In this document: positions 58,447 through 64,000 of the stretch, one piece after another
How positions within the stretch are numbered: the stretch's first letter is position 1
Layout of the letters: each line of letters begins with the position of its first letter
Source of the DNA: Streptomyces ardesiacus
GTDB taxonomy: Bacteria > Actinomycetota > Actinomycetes > Streptomycetales > Streptomycetaceae
Assembly (NCBI RefSeq): GCF_003112575.1
Contig: NZ_BEWC01000007.1
Location: 124,001-188,000, forward strand
Reading direction: 5' to 3'
DNA: 64,000 nt
Program-made: the position numbers and the translations under genes
The notes under the pieces: model-generated
Told to the model about the DNA's origin: nothing
The model's database searches: none
Seen by the model: only the letters and a program-made list of their open reading frames with translations

Positions 58447-59445
58447 TCAGCGGGCCTTGATGTCGACGATCCGCCACCGGTCGTCGTCCAGCCGTGCCGT
58501 GACGGTGAGTTGGGCCGCAGCGGTGGTGGTCTCGGCCGCGTCCCTTGCCTCGTCCTCGTCCTCGGCCCCGCCCTTGCCCTTGCCCTTGCCCTTGCCCGGA
58601 GCCCGGTGGGAGGTCTGGTCGAGGAAGACCAGCAGGCGGGCCCGGTCGCCGTCGAGTTCGACCACTCCGGTGCGGACGGCCCGGGTGCTCAGGGTCACGC
58701 GCTGGTCGGCGAGGTCGTCGCGGACACGGGCGAAGAGGGTTTCGTACTGGCGGGCGGCGCGGCCGTCGAGGACCGTACGCGCGGAGCGTTCGGCGGCCGC
58801 GGTGCCGTCCGGGGTGTAGGAGAAGATGCGGGCGAGGGCGTTGCCGACGTCGCCCGCGACGCGGGTGGTGGCCTCGGTGTCGGTGAGCGCGTGGTTCCGG
58901 GCGGGCGCCTGCGACCTCAACTCGTGGGCGCCGTAGAGGAATCCACAGCCGCCGAGAACGAGGACGGCGGCGGTGCCCGCCAGGGCCGCCTTCCGCAGAC
59001 GGCCGGCCGGCGGCCGGGAGCCGGAGGGTTCGGCCTCGGGGGCGCCGGGCTCGACGGCTCCGGCCGCCGGGGATCCGGGCTCGGCAGCCTCGGCCTTGGC
59101 GGCCTCGGGCCCGGTGGGCGCGGCCCCAGCGGCTCCGGACCCGGCAGGTTCAGCCTCGACGGCCCCCGACCCGGCAGGCTCAGACTCGGCGACCCCCGTC
59201 CCGTCACGTTCAGACTCGGCGACCCCCGACCCGGCAGGCTCAGGCTCGACGGCCCCGGCCCCGGCAGCCTCGGCCTCCGGGGCTCCGGGCCTGACGGACT
59301 TGGGCTCCGTGTGCGCGGCCTCGGCGGCTTCGGGGTCGGTGGGCGGGGGCTCCGCGGACGGGAGCGGGTTCGGGGGCGGGGGCGGGGGCTCCGTCGGGTT
59401 CGGCTCGGGTGCCGTGGTCTTGCGCTGCGGCCACGTCGGTGTCAT
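58447..59445 (-). CDS. Mce-associated membrane protein, long type (copy B) with 12-residue repeats
   Basis: 332 residues. The first 150 residues are cytoplasmic, Pro-, Glu-, Ala- and Gly-rich, with several degenerate 12-residue repeats such as EPAGSGVAESE. One membrane helix near residues 155-175 (AALAGTAAVLVLGGCGFLYG) precedes the Mas domain: NHALTDTEATTRVAGDVGNALARIFSYTPDG, VVELDGDRARLLVFLDQTSH, a Lys/Gly insert (GKGKGKGKG) and DDDRWRIVDIKAR. ATGA overlap joins it to the short-type gene before it. It is a paralogue of the product at 56998-57822. Confidence 0.84.
   Translation of the reverse strand: MTPTWPQRKTTAPEPNPTEPPPPPPNPLPSAEPPPTDPEAAEAAHTEPKSVRPGAPEAEAAGAGAVEPEPAGSGVAESERDGTGVAESEPAGSGAVEAEPAGSGAAGAAPTGPEAAKAEAAEPGSPAAGAVEPGAPEAEPSGSRPPAGRLRKAALAGTAAVLVLGGCGFLYGAHELRSQAPARNHALTDTEATTRVAGDVGNALARIFSYTPDGTAAAERSARTVLDGRAARQYETLFARVRDDLADQRVTLSTRAVRTGVVELDGDRARLLVFLDQTSHRAPGKGKGKGKGGAEDEDEARDAAETTTAAAQLTVTARLDDDRWRIVDIKAR
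59130..59275 (-). repeat. Degenerate 36-bp tandem repeats in the Mce-associated gene
   Basis: About four copies of a 36-bp unit encode 12-residue repeats of the form EPAGSGVAESE. The units around GACCCGGCAGGCTCAG recur at 36-bp steps with a few substitutions. They lie in the cytoplasmic, disordered part of the protein, where copy number could vary without loss of the domain. Confidence 0.75.
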
Positions 59446-59957
59446 CGCTTCTCGCCCCTCTCCTCCTCGACCGGCACCGCGCTCAGCGCCCTCACCTTCC
59501 ACTCCCCCTCGCCGGTGCGGGCCAGGACCGCTTCCAGGCGTTTGCGGTCGGTGGCCGGTTTCCCGGCGGTCCCGGCGGGGGTGACCTCGACGCGGACGGT
59601 GGCGATGAGCTTGGCCGTGCCGGCCCGCGTGTCGAGCGCGGTGACGGCGGCCTCGGTGACCGTGCCGCGCGCCGAACTGCCCGCCCTGGCCTCGGTGCCG
59701 CCGAGTTCCTCGCGCAGCGGCCCGGTCGAGACGGCACGCCAGTTCCGGATGCCGCGCTCCGCGCTCTGCCGGGTGGTGGCGTCGAGCGTGGTGAGTACGG
59801 CGATGCCCTCGCGCCCGTCGGCGAGCGCCTCGTCCCGCTCCCGGCCGTAGGCGAGCGCGTCGTCGGTGCGGGCCTGGGTGTACGTCCACGCGCCGGTGCC
59901 GCAGAAGGCGAGGGCCAGCACGAGCCCCGTCCCGGCGAGGATCCGCGCCCGCCTCAT
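59442..59957 (-). CDS. Mce-associated membrane protein, short type (copy A)
   Basis: 171 residues. N-terminal membrane helix (residues 7-25) and outer domain DDALAYGRERDEALADGREGIAVLTTLDATTRQSAERGIRNWRAVSTGPLREEL, then GTAKLIATVRVEVTPAG and GEWKVRALSAVPVEE. It begins with an ATGA overlap on the mceF stop and ends with an ATGA overlap on the next gene, so its product is made in step with the Mce subunits. It is homologous to the product at 57872-58420. Confidence 0.84.
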   Translation of the reverse strand: MRRARILAGTGLVLALAFCGTGAWTYTQARTDDALAYGRERDEALADGREGIAVLTTLDATTRQSAERGIRNWRAVSTGPLREELGGTEARAGSSARGTVTEAAVTALDTRAGTAKLIATVRVEVTPAGTAGKPATDRKRLEAVLARTGEGEWKVRALSAVPVEEERGEKR

Positions 59958-61243
59958 CGGGTGCTCCCGGTGCCGGCCGGGGCGAGGAGACCGGTCAGGC
60001 CGGCCGGTGCCTCGCCGCGCTGTCCGGGCAGGGCCAGCGCGCCGGGCAGGGCCGGGGAGGCGTCGCCCTTCGCGGGCGTACCGGCGCTGCTGCCCGAGGG
60101 CAGGGTGCCCGGCCGGGCCGGGTCGGGCACCGCGCCGCCCTTCGGGGCGTTGGCCGAGCCGCGCACGTTCTTGCCGCTGGAGGGCGGGGCGGTGCAGGCG
60201 GCGTCGGTGTTGAGGGCGGGCGCGGTGCCGAGGTCGAGGCCGTTGCGGTAGCGGGTGGCGCCGTAGCCGTCGGTGCAGGGCAGGGGGCTGAAGAAGGTGA
60301 CGGCCAGGCCGAGGTCCAGCTTGCCCCCGTCGACGGCGGTGGCGCCGGCGGAGACGGCCGCCGGGTACTTCACGAGGAGTTCCTCGATGCCGCGCTGCCG
60401 GGTGACGGCGACCTCGGAGGTGGTGAGGAGGTTGGCGAGGACCACGCCGAGGCTCGGGTCGAGGTCCCGCAGCAGGCCGCTGACCTGGGTGGCGGCCTCG
60501 GGGGTGACGGCGAGGAGGCGGCGCAGGTCGGCGTCGGATCCCTTGAGGGCGGCGGCCAGCTCCTTGGCTCCGACGGCGAAGCCGCGGATGGCCCCGGCCT
60601 CCTCGGCCTGGGTGCGCAGGACGGTCTCGCCGTCGTCGATGAGCAGGGTGGTGGAGGGCAGGGCCCGGTCGGCGGCCTCGACGAAGTCGCCGCCGCTGTC
60701 GAGCAGCACCTGGAGGTCGTCGCCGTGTCCTTCGAAGGCCTTGCCGAACTCGTCGACGACCGTGCGCAGATCGTTCAGCGGGACCGAGCCGACCAGGTTG
60801 TCGACGCTGGCGAGCACGTCGGTGACGGGTGCGGGCACTTCGGTGTCGGCCTGTTCGATGCGGGTGCCGTCGGCGAGGTAGGGGGAGCCGTCGCTCTCGG
60901 GCCGCAGGTCGATGTACTGCTCGCCGACGGCGGAGAGCCCGGCGACCACGGCCTTGGTGTCGGCGGGGATGCGGGGCGCGGACTTCTTGATGCGCAGTTC
61001 GGCGACGACGCCTTCGGCGGTGAGGCCGATCGGGCCGACGCGCCCCACCGAGACACCCCGGTAGGTGACGTCCGAGTGGGTGAACAGTCCGCCGGTGCGC
61101 GGCAGTTCGACGTCCACGGTGTAGTAGTCGGCGACGCCCACGTACCGGCCGAGGTCGGCGTAGCGGATGCCGAGGAAGGCGAGGGCGAGGACGGCGACGA
61201 GGAGGAAGGCGAGGTTCTTCAGCCGTACGGCGAGGGTGATCAC
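59954..61243 (-). CDS. mceF: Mce family protein, MceF position
   Basis: 429 residues. One N-terminal membrane helix (LAFLLVAVLALAFLGIRYADLGRYVG), then the MlaD/MCE domain: YYTVDVELPRTGGLFTHSDVTYRGVSVGRVGPIGLTAEGVVAELRI, with YIDLRPE at its end. A long helical region (residues 130-300) should form part of the trans-envelope tube, and the C-terminus is Pro/Gly-rich. Mce proteins with YrbE permeases and an Mce ATPase import lipids or sterols. Start GTG 61243 overlaps the mceE stop. The letter follows gene order, as I do not see mceA and mceB. Confidence 0.88.
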   Translation of the reverse strand: MITLAVRLKNLAFLLVAVLALAFLGIRYADLGRYVGVADYYTVDVELPRTGGLFTHSDVTYRGVSVGRVGPIGLTAEGVVAELRIKKSAPRIPADTKAVVAGLSAVGEQYIDLRPESDGSPYLADGTRIEQADTEVPAPVTDVLASVDNLVGSVPLNDLRTVVDEFGKAFEGHGDDLQVLLDSGGDFVEAADRALPSTTLLIDDGETVLRTQAEEAGAIRGFAVGAKELAAALKGSDADLRRLLAVTPEAATQVSGLLRDLDPSLGVVLANLLTTSEVAVTRQRGIEELLVKYPAAVSAGATAVDGGKLDLGLAVTFFSPLPCTDGYGATRYRNGLDLGTAPALNTDAACTAPPSSGKNVRGSANAPKGGAVPDPARPGTLPSGSSAGTPAKGDASPALPGALALPGQRGEAPAGLTGLLAPAGTGSTR

Positions 61244-62445
61244 CCCGGCTCACCCCCGGACTTCGCCCCGGTTCCGGACACGGAGGGCAGCGGCAGCGGC
61301 GAGGCGGGACCGTGCTTCCCCGGGGCCCGCTGCTGCGCGGCCGGGGCGTCCCCGGCGTCCGGGGCCGGGAGCGGGGTGGGCGCGCCCCCGGACACGAGCG
61401 GCGGGATCACCTCGGTCCCGGGGACGGCGACCATGCTCAGGTACGTGTTGAGGTAGTCGCCCTTCACCCCGCGCAGCACCTCGTCGGTGAACGGGTAGGT
61501 CAGCAGCACCTGGAGCGAGTCGGGCAGGTCGGTGCCCGCGTCGGCGAGCGCCTTCAGCGTCGGTGCGACGGCCTTGAGGTCGGCGATCATGTCGTCCTTG
61601 CTGGCGTTGATGGTGGAGACGGCGACGCCGGAGAGCGTGTCGAGGGAGCGCAGCATGGTGAGCAGGGAGCCGCGCTGCTTCTCCAGCGTCTTCAGTCCCG
61701 GCGAGAGGCCGGTGAGGACGGTGCCGACGTCCTCCTTGCGGGTGGCGAGGGTGGAGGAGAGCCGGTTGACGGCGTCGAGGGCGTCGGTGATGTCCTCCCG
61801 GTGGTCGTCGAGGTCGCCCACCAGGGTGTTGACCCGCTTCAGCATGGAGCGGACCTCGGGCTCGCGGCCGCCGAGCGCGGCGTTGAGCTCCCGGGTGATG
61901 GTCTTGAGCTGGCTGACGCCGCCGCCGTTGAGGAGCAGGGAGAGCGCGCCGAACACCTCCTCGACCTCGGTGGTGCGGCTGGTGCGGGCCAGCGGGATGA
62001 CGCTGCCGTCGGTCAGCCGGCCGGTGCCGGTCTCCTTGGCGGGCGCGACGAGCTGGACGTACTTCTCGCCGAGCAGGCTGGACTGTTCGAGCCTCGCGGT
62101 GGCGTCGGCGGGCAGCTTCACGTCGCCGTTGATCTCCATGGTGACGCGGGCCGACCAGTCGTCCTCGCCGAGTTCGACGCGGGTGATCCGGCCGACGGCG
62201 ACGTCGTTGACGCGCACGGCGGCGTGCGGGACCAGGCTCAGCACGTCCTGGAGTTCGGCGGTGACGGTGTAGGGGTGGTCGCCGAGGTCGGCGCCGCCGG
62301 GCAGCGGCAGGTCCTCGATGCCGTCGAAGCCCGGCAGTCCCGCCGGGACCCCGCCGAGGGTGAGGGCGAAGGCGAGGCCGAGGGCGATCACCGCGCCGGC
62401 GGCGAGCCCGGCCGCCCGGCCCCTGGGGAGCGCTGCGCGTTTCAT
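61240..62445 (-). CDS. mceE: Mce family protein, MceE position
   Basis: 401 residues. Signal/anchor helix at residues 10-32 without a lipobox Cys, although mycobacterial MceE proteins are lipoproteins. The MCE domain includes PYTVTAELQDVLSLVPHAAVRVNDVAVGRITRVEL and SSLLGEKYVQLVAP. The helical region has the D-x-x-REDITDALDAVNRLSSTLA pattern of tube-forming Mce helices, then a Pro/Ala-rich C-terminus. ATG overlaps the stop of the gene upstream (ATGA). The ELQDVLSLVP block is what places it as the E-type subunit. Confidence 0.88.
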   Translation of the reverse strand: MKRAALPRGRAAGLAAGAVIALGLAFALTLGGVPAGLPGFDGIEDLPLPGGADLGDHPYTVTAELQDVLSLVPHAAVRVNDVAVGRITRVELGEDDWSARVTMEINGDVKLPADATARLEQSSLLGEKYVQLVAPAKETGTGRLTDGSVIPLARTSRTTEVEEVFGALSLLLNGGGVSQLKTITRELNAALGGREPEVRSMLKRVNTLVGDLDDHREDITDALDAVNRLSSTLATRKEDVGTVLTGLSPGLKTLEKQRGSLLTMLRSLDTLSGVAVSTINASKDDMIADLKAVAPTLKALADAGTDLPDSLQVLLTYPFTDEVLRGVKGDYLNTYLSMVAVPGTEVIPPLVSGGAPTPLPAPDAGDAPAAQQRAPGKHGPASPLPLPSVSGTGAKSGGEPG

Positions 62446-63458
62446 CGGCCGTCCCCCTTCTCCGCGCCGGCCACGGGCAGCGGCAGCAGCGGCCCGCCGC
62501 TGCTGATCTCGTTGAGGTTGGCGCGGCCGTCGAGGGTGCGGGTGTCGGGGTTGTAGGCGTTCACGACGTTGCTCGCGGCCAGGGGTGCCACGTCCAGCGC
62601 CTCGGCCAGCGAGGCCCGCTGCTCGACCAGGGTCCGCGTGATGGGGACGAGGCGGTCGACGTTCTTCTTCAGCTCGCCGCGGTTGTCCTCGATGAAGGTC
62701 TTGACCTGGCCGAGTGCCGTGCCCAGTTCCTCCAGGGCGCCGGTGAGGTCGTCCTTGTTGTCGGCGAAGAAGCCGACGACCTCGTCCAGGCGTTCCTGGG
62801 CGGTGCGCACGTCGGTGTCCTTGTTCTTCAGCATGGTGGTGAAGGTCTGCAGGCTGCTGAGCGTCTTGAACAGGTCGCCGCTGCTGCCGTCGAGGGTCTT
62901 GGCGGCCTTGCCGAACGCCTCGACGCTGTCCCCGATGGCCTCGCCGTTGCCGTCGAGGTTGGCGGCGCCGGTCCTCAGCAGGCCGGACAGGGCGCCGTCG
63001 GCGTTGGCGCCGTCCGGGCCGAGGGCCTTGCCCAGGTCGGTGATCGAGTCGTAGATCTGGTCGATCTCGACCGGGACGTGGTTGCGGGAGGCGGGCAGGA
63101 CCGCGCCGTCGGCGAGGGCGGGGCCCTTGCCGTAGGCGGGGGTGAGCTGCACGTAGCGGTCGGCGACGACGCTCGGCGCGACGACGACGGCCCGCGCGTC
63201 CACGGGGACCTTGATCCCCTCGTCCAGGCGCAGGCCGACGCGGACCCGGGTGCCCTCGGGCCGCACCGACTCCACCTCGCCCACCCGCACTCCGAGGATG
63301 CGCAGGTCGGACCCGGCGTAGACGCCGATGGCGCGGTCGAAGTAGGCGGTGACGCGGGTGCCGTCGGGTTCCAGGACCCGGGCGGCGACCAGGCCGCCGG
63401 CGGCGAGCACCACGAGGGCGAGCACCCCGGTGAGGATCTTTCGGCGTCGGGTCATCAC
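62442..63458 (-). CDS. mceD: Mce family protein, MceD position
   Basis: 338 residues. Membrane helix at residues 8-27, then the MCE domain RVTAYFDRAIGVYAGSDLRILGVRVGEVESVRPEGTRVRVGLRLDEGIKVPVDARAVVVAPSVVADRYVQLTP, complete with its pore-loop region. A long helical part (IYDSITDLGKAL to ASLAEALDVAP) follows, and the end is ANLNEISSGGPLLPLP. The start may be GTG 63458 (4-nt overlap with the gene before it) or ATG 63455. It forms part of the Mce hexamer and tube. Confidence 0.88.
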   Translation of the reverse strand: MMTRRRKILTGVLALVVLAAGGLVAARVLEPDGTRVTAYFDRAIGVYAGSDLRILGVRVGEVESVRPEGTRVRVGLRLDEGIKVPVDARAVVVAPSVVADRYVQLTPAYGKGPALADGAVLPASRNHVPVEIDQIYDSITDLGKALGPDGANADGALSGLLRTGAANLDGNGEAIGDSVEAFGKAAKTLDGSSGDLFKTLSSLQTFTTMLKNKDTDVRTAQERLDEVVGFFADNKDDLTGALEELGTALGQVKTFIEDNRGELKKNVDRLVPITRTLVEQRASLAEALDVAPLAASNVVNAYNPDTRTLDGRANLNEISSGGPLLPLPVAGAEKGDGR

Positions 63459-64000
63459 TCACCGCTCCCCTGGGCCGCCGCCGGCTGTTTCGGCGGCAGG
63501 CATCCGGTCTTGGGCTGGGAGGTCGCGGGCAGGTAGGCGCGGGGCACGACGCCGCACAGGTAGCTGTCGAACCAGCGTCCGTTGCCCAGGGTGTTGCCGA
63601 CCAGACGGTAGTACGGGCCGACCAGGGCGAGGGTCTTGCCGAGCTGGGTGTTGTTCTTCTCCAGGACGGCGGTGACGCGGCCGAGGGCCTTGAGGGTGGG
63701 GCCGAGCTGCTTCTCGTTGTCCTTGACGAGGCCGCCGAGTTCGGTGCCGAGGTCCTGGCTGCCCTTGAGCAGGGCGCTGATGGCGGCGCGGCGGTCGCGC
63801 AGTTCGCCGAGCAGGGGACCGCCGTCCTCGATGAGGGTCTCGAAGCTGGACTTCCTGTTCTCCAGGGTCTTGGTGAACCTGGCGCTGCCCTTGAGGAGTT
63901 CGGAGAGCTGGGCGTCGCGCTTGGAGAGGGACTTCGACAGGTCGGACAGCCCGGTGGCGGCCTTGCGCACGTGCGGCGGGGAGTCCTTGAAGGTGTCGGA
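63455..64000 (-). CDS. mceC: Mce family protein, MceC position, C-terminal part
   Basis: The gene enters from the right edge; about 180 C-terminal residues are visible. LSDLSKSLSKRDAQLSELLKGSARFTKTLENRKSSFETLIEDGGPLLGELRDRRAAISALLKGSQDLGTELGGLVKDNEKQL is the amphipathic tube helix of Mce proteins, followed by TLALVGPYYRLVGNTLGNGRWFDSYLCGVVPRAYLP, a block I associate with C-type subunits. The end is a short Pro/Ala-rich tail. The MCE domain itself lies outside the window. Confidence 0.82.
   Translation of the reverse strand, partial: SDTFKDSPPHVRKAATGLSDLSKSLSKRDAQLSELLKGSARFTKTLENRKSSFETLIEDGGPLLGELRDRRAAISALLKGSQDLGTELGGLVKDNEKQLGPTLKALGRVTAVLEKNNTQLGKTLALVGPYYRLVGNTLGNGRWFDSYLCGVVPRAYLPATSQPKTGCLPPKQPAAAQGSGE

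Overview
The window is chromosomal DNA of a Streptomyces species. The base composition is very GC-rich, codon third positions are almost all G or C, GTG and TTG starts are common, and many genes look leaderless. The gene order fasR-fabD-fabH-acpP-fabF, aceE flanked by DUF3052 and peroxiredoxin genes, terD paralogues and an mce operon is the arrangement I remember from Streptomyces coelicolor-type genomes. This rests on memory, not on a search. I saw no insertion sequence, phage gene, rRNA operon or CRISPR array. One tRNA gene, tRNA-Val(TAC), is present.

Layout, left to right. (1) 0-9.4 kb: the start of a manganese exporter gene behind a yybP-ykoY Mn2+ riboswitch, a secreted HNH-type nuclease, a DoxX membrane protein behind an unusual control region (perfect CebR-type box, second palindrome, partial iron-box-like sequence), two DedA proteins, a GNAT/DUF2277 pair, DUF305 and DUF6153 exported proteins, tRNA-Val, a DUF4097 lipoprotein, a coiled-coil membrane protein and an FmdB zinc-ribbon protein. 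(2) 9.3-18.5 kb: a Ter-type stress island: HAD phosphatase, an 829-residue double phosphoribosyltransferase fusion, a CitE-like enzyme, a divergent TerD with a repeat tail, a TerA-like protein, a DUF475/TerC-like membrane protein and two canonical TerD proteins, followed by an AhpE-type peroxiredoxin. (3) 19-23 kb: DUF3052, pyruvate dehydrogenase E1 (aceE) and a DUF4190 protein. (4) 23-31.8 kb: an MFS exporter divergent from its TetR regulator, a DUF1023 hydrolase, a DUF4429/SHOCT protein, a MerR-aldo/keto reductase operon, a GNAT enzyme, a beta-lactamase-fold hydrolase and a pirin. (5) 31.9-36.9 kb: fasR and the type II fatty-acid synthase operon fabD-fabH-acpP-fabF, closed by a very long bidirectional terminator. 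(6) 37-45.1 kb: DUF3145, SGNH lipoprotein, aldose epimerase, a secreted pyroglutamyl-peptidase-like protein with its catalytic Cys changed to Ser, EI24/CysZ-like protein, Ohr, an NADP oxidoreductase divergent from MarR, and a zinc-ribbon membrane protein. (7) 45.3-53.9 kb: a sugar uptake and catabolism locus (enolase-superfamily dehydratase, zinc dehydrogenase, a conserved TIM-barrel-like protein, a ChvE/GguA/GguB-type ABC importer, a Tat-exported aldose 1-epimerase). (8) 54-55.7 kb: an aminotransferase with a long Pro-rich tail. (9) 55.7-64 kb, minus strand: the distal end of an mce lipid/sterol-import operon (mceC partial, mceD, mceE, mceF), two tandem pairs of Mce-associated membrane proteins and a lytic transglycosylase.

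How the genes work together. The Ter island combines a predicted enzyme set (two PRTase modules, a phosphatase, a CitE-like lyase) with TerD/TerA/TerC-type membrane-surface proteins. Comparative genomics has linked such sets to stress responses and to a predicted nucleoside-like metabolite. The fab operon is fed by malonyl-CoA and controlled by FasR, with an inverted repeat at the fabD promoter as the likely operator. The sugar locus has a clear promoter and a candidate operator just after it. The mce genes are joined by 4-base stop/start overlaps, which implies tight translational coupling. About ten genes in the window have a -10 hexamer 6-7 nt before the start codon and probably make leaderless transcripts.
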